Shown here: piece after piece, positions 26,252 to 35,151 of the stretch
Numbering within the stretch: the first letter of the stretch is position 1
Layout of the letters: each line of letters starts with the position of its first letter
Origin: Brevibacillus brevis
GTDB lineage: Bacteria > Bacillota > Bacilli > Brevibacillales > Brevibacillaceae
Length of the DNA: 64,000 nt
Direction of reading: 5' to 3'
Assembly (NCBI RefSeq): GCF_031583145.1
Contig: NZ_CP134050.1
Location: 5,597,501-5,661,500, forward strand
Program-made: the position numbers and the translations under genes
Notes under the pieces: generated by a model
The model's database searches: none
Told to the model about the DNA's origin: nothing
The model's input: the letters and a program-made list of their open reading frames with translations, nothing else

Positions 26252-27520
26252 TTACGCTCCGATGTGCAGTTTTTCCAGCCGCTGCTTGATCAGCTCCACC
26301 ACACTGGCCCGTTTGAGGTCGACATAGACGCTGGTGCCTGCATCCGGGACAACGATGATGCCCAGTTGATGATGGTTCCCCGCATAGACCGCACATTGCA
26401 CAAACTTGAGCTCGCCGCCGTGCGTCAGCACTTCCATTTTGCAAAAGGCCGGGTTCGCTTGGAGAGCCGGATACAGCTCTTCCCGGTTGCGTACGCTGAT
26501 CCCGTTTACCTTGACGATAATTTCGCCAGGGACAATCCCGATCTCCTCCGCACGCGTGCCCGGGATGACCCCCATCACCTTGACACCCTTCGAAGACTGG
26601 ATGAAATACGGCGTATGTCTGCGCTCCTGACGCTGACTCATAAAAAACAGGGCTTCATGTCCCAAAAGGGCAAACAGTGCAGGCAGAAGCAACAATGCCG
26701 GGACCCATGCGGCAAGCGCGGCCAGCCCGAGCAAGACCACTGCGTAAACCGCCAGCTGCTTCGCAATGTCCCTCGACTTTTGCCGTGGCGTCATCGTCTG
26801 GGTCATATCCGAAAATCCCGTCACCGTCGGCAACAGCATCAAGCCAAATGTGGAGGCGTCCGGCCAAAAGAGCGGCCAGCCCGGGTAAAGCGCCCCGCTC
26901 AAGGCACCGTTATCCTGCTGGACAAACAACACGACCGGCGTCAGCCAAAAGGAATGCAGCAAATACGCTCCCACGATTCTTCCCCGTTTCCCTTCGATGA
27001 AAAGCGGAGAGGCATCCCGGCCGGCGTTCCAACGGACGAGCATGGCTTCGAAGAGGTGCATGACCGCCACGAGCCCGAGAAGCGGCAGGGGCTTCGCCAG
27101 CGCAAACAACTGCCACACAGGACCGATCAACGCCACGTCGCTCACAGCCGGCGTGAGCTGAGCGATGCTGTGCAAAATGGCGAGCAGACCGGCCGCATAA
27201 GCAAAACAGAGAAAACGTAAACGGATCAACGCCATCACGAGCGCCAATCCCCATAATAGCCACAAGTCCTGCACCTGCACTACGACGCCGAGCGCACCGG
27301 CGAGTACGGAGATCAGCACCCCGGCCGTCACTCCCATCCCCGCAGAGCGAATGGTCTGGAGCAGCGGGGACTGAATGCGCACAGCAAACAGCTGCCTTTC
27401 CAGATTCATCTGCCGCCGGTAATGAAGGTAAATGAAGATCAGGAACAGATAAAGAAGCGGATTGAGAAAGATTCCAGCCAATCCATACACGATGGAGAGC
27501 ATGTCTGCCTGTATCGCCAA
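26252..27520 (-). CDS. minJ: MinJ-like topological determinant of cell division
   Basis: About 422 aa. Seven or eight hydrophobic helices fill residues 10-295; a C-terminal PDZ domain follows (about 310-390, GVKVMGVIPGTRAEEIGIVPGEIIVKVNG). In B. subtilis MinJ links the MinCD inhibitor to DivIVA at poles and septa, and its gene follows ctpB as here. I take the TTG at 27520, six bases after GAGGTGA; a GTG at 27529 and an ATG at 27502 are alternatives. A terminator lies directly upstream, so expression independent of ctpB is possible. Confidence 0.83.
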   Translation of the reverse strand: MAIQADMLSIVYGLAGIFLNPLLYLFLIFIYLHYRRQMNLERQLFAVRIQSPLLQTIRSAGMGVTAGVLISVLAGALGVVVQVQDLWLLWGLALVMALIRLRFLCFAYAAGLLAILHSIAQLTPAVSDVALIGPVWQLFALAKPLPLLGLVAVMHLFEAMLVRWNAGRDASPLFIEGKRGRIVGAYLLHSFWLTPVVLFVQQDNGALSGALYPGWPLFWPDASTFGLMLLPTVTGFSDMTQTMTPRQKSRDIAKQLAVYAVVLLGLAALAAWVPALLLLPALFALLGHEALFFMSQRQERRHTPYFIQSSKGVKVMGVIPGTRAEEIGIVPGEIIVKVNGISVRNREELYPALQANPAFCKMEVLTHGGELKFVQCAVYAGNHHQLGIIVVPDAGTSVYVDLKRASVVELIKQRLEKLHIGA

Positions 27521-27536
27521 TTGCCTCACCTCAATT

Positions 27537-27573
27537 GGAAAAAGAAAACCACGGCATTCGATTTGCCGTGGTT
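27537..27573 (-). terminator. terminator between ctpB and minJ
   Basis: Minus-strand stem AACCACGGCA/TGCCGTGGTT is followed by TTCTTTTT, just before the minJ ribosome-binding site. Confidence 0.8.
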
Positions 27574-27619
27574 ACCATTTCTACGAACGTCAGGGAATTC
27601 CCTGCCTTTTTCGCATGGA

Positions 27620-29098
27620 TTATTTTGGCTGAGTGCTGACGACCTCAAGCGCTTTTTGCAGCTGCAGATCATTCTCCGGTTTGCGCATCGTTTCCCGTAG
27701 GCTGTCCTCGAGCTGCGTACGGGTAGCCGCATCCACTTTTCCTGTTGCCGGCATATTGTGCGTAGTCTGGAACTTCTTGATTACCTGTTCGGTTTTCTCG
27801 TCGAAGTACCCGTCGTCCCTGCCGGGAGACAGGTTCAACCCGGTGAGGATCAGCTGCAGGTTTTTCACGTCGTTGCCTGCCATGTCGCGAGCCAGCTCCT
27901 TGTCGGCAGGCAGCTGTGTGGCATTGAAGTACGCCGGCTGACTCACCTTGAAATCAGGCTCGATTCCCTTCTTGTGAATCCATTCGCCCTTCGGCGTAAG
28001 CCATTTGGCAATCGTCAGCTTCAGCTGGCTCTTGTCCGTCATCTCCATGGTGCTTTGGACCGTGCCTTTTCCGAAGCTCTTTTCCCCTACCAGCTTGTAG
28101 TTGCCGCTATCGCGCAGCGCGCCTGCGAGAATCTCCGAGGCGCTGGCGCTTCCGCCGTTGATCAAGAGAGCGATCGGGTACGGCTTGGCAGCGTCTGTCG
28201 TCGAGCGGTACTCTTCCTTCTGCTGGCCGTGGGCGCCGTATTCGATCTGGACGATCAGGCCCTTGTGCGGTACGAGCACTTCGCCGATTTCCTTGACCGC
28301 CAGCAAGTAGCCTCCCGGGTTGCCCCGCACGTCGATCACCAGTCCGCCGATCCCTTGTTTCTCCAGAGCGGCCAGCTGCTCTTTGAAATGCTTTGCCGTA
28401 TCCGTCGAGAATTGGGTGATCGCGATGACCCCGACTTTTACGCCGTTCTTTTCGAGCACTTGGCTGTTCACCGTCTCGATCGGAATATCATCGCGCACGC
28501 AGACGATGTTCAGTGGCTCCGCTACACCCGCGCGGACGACTTTCAGTACAGCTTTCGTCCCTTTTGGACCGCGGATTTTCGTCACGGCCTCATGCAAGTC
28601 GAGCCCTTCCAGCGATTCGCCGTTTACGCTGATGATCTGGTCGTTCGGCCGCAAGCCCGCGCGCTCGGCAGGCGAGCCCTTGAACGGCGAAACCACCGTG
28701 ACTCGCCCGTTTTGCAGCGTCACTTCCGTCCCAATGCCTTGGAACGTGGAGTGCAAGGTAGACGTAAATTCTTCGGCGGATTTGGGGTCCATGTAGTCGC
28801 TGTACGGATCGTCCAGAGACCCGACCATGCCGCCAATTGCCCCTTCTACCAACTGATCCGTGGTGACATTTTGGATGTAGTCTTTCTTGATCGCCGAAAA
28901 AGCCTCGTACAGCTTCTTGAACTCCTCGGGATACCCGGAAGTAGTCCCTGAAATCAGGGGGGTGCTAGATGCCGTGAGCGTCCCGCCTTGATTCGAATTG
29001 GCATTTGCCGATGTTTTCATCATCGTCATGGTCAAAAGACTGCTGGCCATCATCGAGACGAGTACAAGCGCAAATACGGTACGTCCTTTCCATTTCAC
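27620..29098 (-). CDS. ctpB: carboxy-terminal processing protease with peptidoglycan-binding domain
   Basis: 492 aa. An N-terminal membrane anchor (8-28) precedes a PDZ domain (about 112-195), the S41 serine protease domain, and a C-terminal PG_binding_1 domain (about 400-465, GYFDEKTEQVIKKFQTTHNM). Catalytic Ser319 (NGGSASASEI), Lys344 and Gln348 (FGKGTVQ) are all present. In B. subtilis CtpB cuts SpoIVFA to activate pro-sigma-K processing during sporulation, and its gene sits in the same ftsEX-minJ neighbourhood. Start GTG 29098 after AAAGGATGG. Confidence 0.92.
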   Translation of the reverse strand: MKWKGRTVFALVLVSMMASSLLTMTMMKTSANANSNQGGTLTASSTPLISGTTSGYPEEFKKLYEAFSAIKKDYIQNVTTDQLVEGAIGGMVGSLDDPYSDYMDPKSAEEFTSTLHSTFQGIGTEVTLQNGRVTVVSPFKGSPAERAGLRPNDQIISVNGESLEGLDLHEAVTKIRGPKGTKAVLKVVRAGVAEPLNIVCVRDDIPIETVNSQVLEKNGVKVGVIAITQFSTDTAKHFKEQLAALEKQGIGGLVIDVRGNPGGYLLAVKEIGEVLVPHKGLIVQIEYGAHGQQKEEYRSTTDAAKPYPIALLINGGSASASEILAGALRDSGNYKLVGEKSFGKGTVQSTMEMTDKSQLKLTIAKWLTPKGEWIHKKGIEPDFKVSQPAYFNATQLPADKELARDMAGNDVKNLQLILTGLNLSPGRDDGYFDEKTEQVIKKFQTTHNMPATGKVDAATRTQLEDSLRETMRKPENDLQLQKALEVVSTQPK

Positions 29099-29189
29099 TG
29101 TTGCGTCACCATCCTTTGTGCTACCGGCAAAAAGATATGCAGCTAGTGTATGCTGTTTCCGCTAGCAATATTTGTCAGGCGCAGCTGCT

Positions 29190-30389
29190 CTACCTGATGT
29201 ACGGCGTTGGATCGACAGCGACATCGTTTTTGTAGACGGTAAAGTGCAAGTGATTACCGGTTGCCCTGCCTGTCGCACCAACCTCCGCAATCTTTTGCCC
29301 TCTCTCTACTGATTGTCCCACAGAAACCATGATTCCGCCCTCCCGAATGTGCCCGTAAAGGGTGGTAATTTCTGAGTTGTGCTTGATCATGACCGTATTG
29401 CCGAAACCGTTCGAGTAGCCCGCAAAGATCACGATGCCTTTTTCTGCTGCCCGGATCGTGGTGCCTTTTGGCGCTGCCATGTCTAATCCATTATGCCCAG
29501 CAGCACGTCCGGTAAACGGGTCCGAACGCATTCCGAAGCCGGAGCTGATGCGGAAGGACCCCGATGCGATCGGCAGGCCGAGCTTGCCGCCCTTATAGCC
29601 GCTCGTACCAGCGCTCATCGCCCGGACGCGCTCGGCGTATTTGGCCGATTGCTCCCGCGCGATCGCCAGGAGCTGCTCTTCCTCTTCCTGCTTGATTTCA
29701 TGCAGCTCTTTCTCCTGCTTTTGCAGCTCCGCCTTTACGACCAGGCTCTGCTTGTACTGCTTGTCCAATTCGGCTTTGAGGTTCTCCGCCTCTTCAAACA
29801 TCCCCGCATAGACGACGAGCTGATGGTCGATTTCTTTCTTTTTCGTTTCGATGGTTTCCTTGTCCCGTATGTTGTCTTCCAGGATGCGTGTGTCTTGCTC
29901 CAAAATCATCTGCAGCCCCTGCATCCGGGTGAGGAAATCGCCGAAATCCGATGAGCCCATCAACACGTCCAGGTAAGAGACGTTGCCGCGTTCATACATC
30001 GACTTGACGCGGGTCTTCAGCAAGGTTTCGCGTTTGGCGACGCGGTCCTTGGCCTCATCGAGCTGATCCTGGGCTTGCGCCGCCTTTTCTTTCGTATCTT
30101 CCATTTGCGATTCGAGCTTGTCCAGCTTTTTCTGTGTATCGTTGCGTCGCAGGTCGATTTGCATCAGCTCCGTCTGCAAATCTTTCTGCTGCTTTTGGAC
30201 GGATGCGATCTTTTGATCGGTCGCTTTTACTTGCGCCTGCTGCTCTTTATATTTTTTCTGGATCGCTTTCAGTTCCTGATTGATCTTGTCCAGCGATGCC
30301 TTGCTTGCTGCCCAGCTCACATTGGTCGGGATTGCTGTGCCGGCCACCAGACCGGCTATCAAGAGTGCAAGCGTAATCTTCTTCCGCAT
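29190..30389 (-). CDS. secreted M23 peptidoglycan hydrolase with long coiled coil
   Basis: 399 aa. A signal peptide (1-28) is followed by about 225 residues of coiled coil (30-255, Lys/Glu/Gln-rich heptads) and an M23 LytM domain (270-399). The zinc ligands H299 and D303 (GHNGLDMAAPKG) and H382 (HLHF) are intact, so it should be an active endopeptidase rather than a degenerate activator. It is encoded between ftsX and ctpB. FtsEX is known to switch on coiled-coil hydrolases or activators (EnvC, CwlO, PcsB), so this is the likely FtsEX-controlled enzyme (inference). Confidence 0.9.
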   Translation of the reverse strand: MRKKITLALLIAGLVAGTAIPTNVSWAASKASLDKINQELKAIQKKYKEQQAQVKATDQKIASVQKQQKDLQTELMQIDLRRNDTQKKLDKLESQMEDTKEKAAQAQDQLDEAKDRVAKRETLLKTRVKSMYERGNVSYLDVLMGSSDFGDFLTRMQGLQMILEQDTRILEDNIRDKETIETKKKEIDHQLVVYAGMFEEAENLKAELDKQYKQSLVVKAELQKQEKELHEIKQEEEEQLLAIAREQSAKYAERVRAMSAGTSGYKGGKLGLPIASGSFRISSGFGMRSDPFTGRAAGHNGLDMAAPKGTTIRAAEKGIVIFAGYSNGFGNTVMIKHNSEITTLYGHIREGGIMVSVGQSVERGQKIAEVGATGRATGNHLHFTVYKNDVAVDPTPYIR

Positions 30390-30414
30390 GATACTCCTCC
30401 CACATCGTTCTGTA

Positions 30415-31311
30415 TTAAACCCGCAAGAAACGTCTGACGGACACCAAGCTGCCCCAGATGCCGATAAACGCGCCGATCGCGATCAAAGCGAGCGCCACTT
30501 GATACACCAGCGGGAACAGTGGCAACAGTTTGAACAGTTGGGCAGCCTCAAAGCTCGACTGAATCCCGTCCAGCAGATAATAGTAACCAACCATCAGCAT
30601 CACCGTAGGGATCAGCGCCCCGAGAATACCCATCATCAGCCCTTCCACAAAGAACGGCCAGCGAATGAACCAGTTGGTAGCGCCCACCAGCTTCATGATC
30701 TCGATCTCGCGGCGGCGTGCCACAATCGTCAGCTTGATCGTGTTTGCGATCAGGAACATTGCGGTAAAGCCCAGCCCGATGATAAAGGCAATCCCGACAT
30801 TGCGGACCGCGCCCGTCAAGGCAAACAGCTTTTCCACCGTGCCTTCTCCGTAGTTGAGGTTTTTCACATATTGGAGCTTCTTGATCTGTGCGGCTACCGC
30901 TGAAGTGTCCTGAGGTTCTTTCGTTTTGACCACAAAGGTGTCAGGCAAAGGATTGTCCTTTTCCAGCCCGTCGAACAAGTAAGCCTTTTCCCCGAGGCTT
31001 TCCTTGAACTGCTTGAGCCCTTCGTCCTTCGGGATAAACGAGACCGTGTCCACCTTCGGAATCGCCTTGATATTTTGTTCGACCTGCGCGACGTTTTCCT
31101 TAGTCGCAAGCACGTCGAGGAATACGCGGATTTCTACCTGCTTCTCCACCGATTGGGCGAAGTAATTGACGTTCATCGCCAGGATGAGGAAGACTCCCAG
31201 GATGAAAAGGGTAATGGTAACGGCACTGATTGAAGCGAACGACATCCAGCCGTTCCGACCGAGGTTTTTTACCCCTTCACGGACGTGGCGTCCCAGCGTT
31301 CTAATCTTCAT
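30415..31311 (-). CDS. ftsX: cell division ABC transporter permease-like FtsX
   Basis: 298 aa. The FtsX layout is clear: a cytoplasmic N-terminus, TM1 (about 26-46), a large extracellular loop (about 50-165), and three C-terminal TM helices. The conserved RRREIEIMKLVGATNWFIR follows TM2. FtsX passes the FtsE ATPase cycle through the membrane to peptidoglycan hydrolases. ATG 31311 follows GAGAGGGG and overlaps the 3' end of ftsE by 11 bp. Confidence 0.96.
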   Translation of the reverse strand: MKIRTLGRHVREGVKNLGRNGWMSFASISAVTITLFILGVFLILAMNVNYFAQSVEKQVEIRVFLDVLATKENVAQVEQNIKAIPKVDTVSFIPKDEGLKQFKESLGEKAYLFDGLEKDNPLPDTFVVKTKEPQDTSAVAAQIKKLQYVKNLNYGEGTVEKLFALTGAVRNVGIAFIIGLGFTAMFLIANTIKLTIVARRREIEIMKLVGATNWFIRWPFFVEGLMMGILGALIPTVMLMVGYYYLLDGIQSSFEAAQLFKLLPLFPLVYQVALALIAIGAFIGIWGSLVSVRRFLRV

Positions 31312-31987
31312 AACCGTATTCCCCTCTCTGCTCGTCACGGGCAATTTGCCCCGCTTCAATCGCGATGACCCGTTTTCTCATGGTGTTGACAATCTCCCGG
31401 TTGTGCGTCGCCATTACGACAGTCGTACCGCGCTGGTTGATCTCCTCGAACAGCTTCATGATCTCCCAGGAGGTCTCCGGGTCCAGGTTCCCTGTCGGTT
31501 CGTCCGCGATGATGATGCCGGGGCTGTTGACTAGCGCCCGGGCAAGAGCGACCCGCTGCTGTTCGCCGCCGGAGAGCTCGCTCGGCAGCATTTTTGCTTT
31601 GTGCTTCAGTTTGACCAGCCCCAGCACGTCCATGACGCGAGGCTTGATTTGCTTGGGATTGCTCTCGATGACTTCCATGGCAAATGCCACATTTTCGAAT
31701 ACCGTGAGCGTCGGCAACAGTTTGAAATCTTGGAATACGACGCCGATGCTGCGGCGCACCAATGGAATTTGCCGCTCCTTGATCCGGCTCACGTTGAACC
31801 CGCCCAGGAAAATTTGGCCCTTGGACGGCTTCTCTTCGCGGTACATCAGTTTAATGAAAGTGGATTTCCCTGCACCGCTGGGACCAACCACATATACGAA
31901 TTCGCCTTTTTCAATCCGAATATTGATACCCTTCAGTGCATTGGTTCCGTTCGGGTATGTCTTCCATACGTCAAACATCTCGATCAA
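31301..31987 (-). CDS. ftsE: cell division ATP-binding protein FtsE
   Basis: 228 aa ABC ATPase: Walker A GPSGAGKST, Q-loop VFQDFKLLPT, signature LSGGEQQR, Walker B IIIADEPTGNLD, switch ATHNR. I favour TTG 31987 (reading M-I-E-M-F-D-V-W), six bases after AGGATGTG; a GTG at 31996 and an ATG at 31978 are possible. First gene of the ftsEX-M23-ctpB group, with a strong extended -10 promoter and Spo0A-box-like sites upstream. Confidence 0.95.
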   Translation of the reverse strand: MIEMFDVWKTYPNGTNALKGINIRIEKGEFVYVVGPSGAGKSTFIKLMYREEKPSKGQIFLGGFNVSRIKERQIPLVRRSIGVVFQDFKLLPTLTVFENVAFAMEVIESNPKQIKPRVMDVLGLVKLKHKAKMLPSELSGGEQQRVALARALVNSPGIIIADEPTGNLDPETSWEIMKLFEEINQRGTTVVMATHNREIVNTMRKRVIAIEAGQIARDEQRGEYGYED

Positions 31988-32312
31988 GCTACTCACATCC
32001 TACATTGTCAGATCCATCTTTATCTTTTGATCCTTGATTTTATCGACAAAAATCCCCTATCCCTCTGCCCCGCTACTCCTGTAAAAACGAATATCGACAA
32101 AAATAGCGGGAACTCCCATCCTACATATTATACCACCCACATTCTAGGATGGTATCCACTAAATCTCTCATTTCTTGTCGAATCCGCAACCCTTTCGCTT
32201 TCTTCCGACAGGAATTCGTACAAATGGCTCAATCGGCACATCGCCGCCTAGCTTCCTTTTCATCGGTTGGATACAATAGATAAGGAGCTTATTTTGGAAA
32301 GGAGCATGCACG
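31988..32312. promoter_or_regulatory. divergent regulatory region ftsE / alcohol dehydrogenase
   Basis: No gene fits in these 325 bp. On the minus strand TGGTATAAT (32127-32135) is an extended -10 for ftsE. A 13-bp direct repeat TATCGACAAAAAT occurs at 32041-32053 and 32092-32104; its complement contains TTTGTCGAT, one base off the Spo0A box. A perfect TTGTCGAA is at 32175-32182. For the plus-strand gene, TACAAT at 32272-32277 is a possible -10 without a good -35. Confidence 0.6.
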
Positions 32313-33470
32313 ATGAACAACTTCGTTTACTACAATCCGACGCAGCTCATTTTTGGGAAGGGACAGCTTTCGATGCTGAAGGAAAAGGCCCAGCAGCTCG
32401 GGACCACCGTCCTGATGGTGTACGGCGGCGGCAGCATCAAGCGTTCGGGCCTGTATGACAAGATCCTCGCTCTTCTTTCGGATGCGGGTTGTCGCGTGCT
32501 GGAGCTTCCTGGAGTGGAGCCGAACCCGCGCCTCAGCACTGTCAAAAAGGGAATCGACATCTGCCGCCAGGAAGGCGTCGACTGGATTCTCGCGGTCGGA
32601 GGGGGCAGCGTCATCGACGCATCAAAAGCGGTGGCCGTTGGGGTACCTTACGAAGGCGATGTGTGGGACTTCTACTCCCGGAAAGCGACGCCGAACGGCG
32701 CATTGCCGCTTGGCACCGTACTTACGCTGGCTGCGACCGGCTCCGAAATGAACAGGGGCAGCGTGATCACGAACTGGGACACGCAAGAGAAGCACGGCGC
32801 CAGCACCACGTTCCCTACCTTTTCGATATTGGATCCGGAAAATACGTTTACGGTTCCCCGGGATCAGACGATCTACGGAATGAGCGACATCTTGTCACAC
32901 GTGTTTGAACAATATTTCACCCATACGACGGAAATTCCTTTGCAAACCCGCTTTGCCGAGTCCATCATGAAAACCGTGATCGAAAACGCCGAACGCGTAC
33001 TGGCGAACCCGGAGGATTACGATGCGCGCGCCAACATCTTGTACTGCGGGACCATGGCCTTGAACGGAACCTTGCCGGTAGGCGTGACCACAGACTGGGC
33101 CACGCACTCCATCGAGCACGCCGTCAGCGCCGTCTACGACATCCCGCACGGTGGCGGGCTGGCGATCATCTTCCCGAAATGGATGCGCTACGTCTACCGC
33201 GAAAACGTATCCCGCTTCGTCCGGTTTGCGACAGAAGTATGGAATGTCGATCCGACGGGAAAAACCGACGACGAGGTAGCGTTGGAAGGAATTGCGGCGA
33301 CCGAAGCGTTCTTTGCGCGGATCGGTGCTCCTACCCGGTTGGCGGACTATCAGATCGGCGAGGAGAAGCTGCAGGTCATGGCGGAAAAAGCAACGCCATT
33401 CGGCCCGATCGGCAATTTCAAGCAACTGCACAGCGAAGACGTGGCGCAAATTTTGCGCATGGCCTTGTAA
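32313..33470 (+). CDS. iron-containing alcohol dehydrogenase (YugJ/BDH-like)
   Basis: 385 aa. A group III alcohol dehydrogenase with N-terminal nucleotide-binding domain (YGGGSIKRSGLYDK, VGGGSVIDASKAVAVG) and C-terminal metal-binding domain whose ligands are in SDILSHVFEQYF, HSIEHAVSAVYDIPHGGGLAI. This places it with NAD(P)H-dependent butanol-type dehydrogenases such as YugJ. The natural aldehyde is unknown. Monocistronic, with AAAGGAG upstream and a strong terminator downstream. Confidence 0.92.
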   Translation: MNNFVYYNPTQLIFGKGQLSMLKEKAQQLGTTVLMVYGGGSIKRSGLYDKILALLSDAGCRVLELPGVEPNPRLSTVKKGIDICRQEGVDWILAVGGGSVIDASKAVAVGVPYEGDVWDFYSRKATPNGALPLGTVLTLAATGSEMNRGSVITNWDTQEKHGASTTFPTFSILDPENTFTVPRDQTIYGMSDILSHVFEQYFTHTTEIPLQTRFAESIMKTVIENAERVLANPEDYDARANILYCGTMALNGTLPVGVTTDWATHSIEHAVSAVYDIPHGGGLAIIFPKWMRYVYRENVSRFVRFATEVWNVDPTGKTDDEVALEGIAATEAFFARIGAPTRLADYQIGEEKLQVMAEKATPFGPIGNFKQLHSEDVAQILRMAL

Positions 33471-33492
33471 CGGCGATTGTCTTCAGACGAGG

Positions 33493-33526
33493 AAAGCCGA
33501 ACTCCGAGTACAGGAGTTCGGCTTTT
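33493..33526 (+). terminator. terminator of alcohol dehydrogenase gene
   Basis: Stem AAGCCGAACTCC/GGAGTTCGGCTT with a short loop, ending in TTTT, 23 bp after the stop. Confidence 0.88.
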
Positions 33527-33644
33527 CGCATAGGCGGGGCCGGTATGAACCGCCGCTACGCTCCCCTTACGACTCCGGCGCCACCTTTTTTCCTGAAGTG
33601 ATGGCGTCCAAGTGCACAAACGGGCCACCTCCCCTTGGGAAATG

Positions 33645-33678
33645 CAAAAAAGCGGACAGGCGCCCGTGCCTATCCGCT
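33645..33678 (-). terminator. terminator of argGH operon
   Basis: Minus-strand stem AGCGGATAGGC/GCCTGTCCGCT followed by TTTTTTG, about 20 bp past the argH stop. Confidence 0.85.
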
Positions 33679-33699
33679 ACTCTTCGCTGGGAAAGATCT

Positions 33700-35151
33700 C
33701 TACCGCTGCACCGGAGCTCCGATGTCGATCAGCGATTCGATCATGACCTTTTGGCTGTTTTTTTCGACCCAAACATGCGTTTCGGCCAGCTGCTTGCGAT
33801 ACCATTCGATCTGGGACTCCACCTGATTGCGGGCGGTTCCCCCCAGAACGTTGCGGGCATTGACCACAGTCTCGACGGCGAGCGCCTCGTACACGTCCTC
33901 GCCGATGACCTCCGAAAAGCTTTGGAACTCCTCCAAAGACAGATCGAGCAAATATTTTTGATGCTCGATGCAGTACAGGACCGTGCGGCCGACCACCTCG
34001 TGGGCCTGACGGAACGGCATATCCTTGCGCACCAAATAGTCCGCCAAATCGGTGGCGTTGGAGAAGTCCTTGGTCACCGCCTGGCGCATCCGCTCGGTTT
34101 TCACCTGCATGGTCTGGATCATCGGCGTCAGGAGAGCAAGCGCTCCGTGAATGGTCGATACGGTGTCGAACATGCCTTCCTTGTCTTCCTGCATGTCTTT
34201 GTTGTACGCCAACGGCAAGCCTTTCAGCACGGTCAGCAGGCCGAACAGGTTGCCGTAGACGCGGCCTGTTTTCCCGCGGACGAGCTCCGCCACATCCGGG
34301 TTTTTCTTTTGCGGCATGATGCTGGAGCCCGTGCAGAACGCATCATCCAGCTCCACGAAGGAAAACTCCTGGCTGCTCCAGATGACGAGCTCCTCGCACA
34401 GACGCGACAAGTGAGTCATGAGCAGGGAAGCATCCGCCAAGAACTCGACGATGAAATCACGATCGCTGACCGCATCCATGCTGTTTTGATAAATGCCGTC
34501 AAACTGCAGCAGCTCCGCTACAAATGCGCGATCGATCGGGAACGTCGTCCCGGCCAGCGCGCCTGCGCCAAGCGGCAGGACATTTACCCGCTTCCAGGTC
34601 TCGGTCATGCGCTCGATGTCGCGCTGCAGCATGGAGACGTACGCCATCAGATGATAGCCGAACAGAACCGGCTGCGCGCGCTGCAGATGGGTGTATCCCG
34701 GCATGACGGTATCGAGATGCTGCTCCGCCTGCTCGAGCATCGCTTCTTGCAGATACATCGCGAGCTGGATGATCTCCATCAGCTTTTCCCGGAGGTAGAG
34801 GTGCATATCCAAAGCGACCTGATCGTTGCGGCTGCGTCCGGTGTGGAGCTTGCCCCCCACCGGACCGATTTCTTCAATCAGCATCTTTTCGATATTCATG
34901 TGGACGTCTTCGTGGGCGACGAGGAACTCAGCCTGCCCACGCTCGATCTTTTCTTTCACTTTTTTCAGACCCGCAATGATTTGTCTGACTTCCTCCATCG
35001 GCAGGATACCGCACTTGCCCAACATCGCTACGTGAGCTAGGCTGCCGACGATATCCTGGCGCCACATCTTCTGGTCGAATGAGATAGAAGCTGTATACTC
35101 TTCTACGAGCTGATTCGTCGGCTTCGTGAAGCGTCCTCCCCAGAGTTTCAT
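33700..35151 (-). CDS. argH: argininosuccinate lyase
   Basis: 483 aa. Final step of arginine synthesis, splitting argininosuccinate to arginine and fumarate. Family signature GSSIMPQKKNPD and the N-terminal MKLWGGRF, HTGRSRNDQVALD and TVMPGYTHLQRAQP are all present. ATG 35151 overlaps the argG stop as ATGA, so the two are coupled. Confidence 0.98.
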   Translation of the reverse strand: MKLWGGRFTKPTNQLVEEYTASISFDQKMWRQDIVGSLAHVAMLGKCGILPMEEVRQIIAGLKKVKEKIERGQAEFLVAHEDVHMNIEKMLIEEIGPVGGKLHTGRSRNDQVALDMHLYLREKLMEIIQLAMYLQEAMLEQAEQHLDTVMPGYTHLQRAQPVLFGYHLMAYVSMLQRDIERMTETWKRVNVLPLGAGALAGTTFPIDRAFVAELLQFDGIYQNSMDAVSDRDFIVEFLADASLLMTHLSRLCEELVIWSSQEFSFVELDDAFCTGSSIMPQKKNPDVAELVRGKTGRVYGNLFGLLTVLKGLPLAYNKDMQEDKEGMFDTVSTIHGALALLTPMIQTMQVKTERMRQAVTKDFSNATDLADYLVRKDMPFRQAHEVVGRTVLYCIEHQKYLLDLSLEEFQSFSEVIGEDVYEALAVETVVNARNVLGGTARNQVESQIEWYRKQLAETHVWVEKNSQKVMIESLIDIGAPVQR

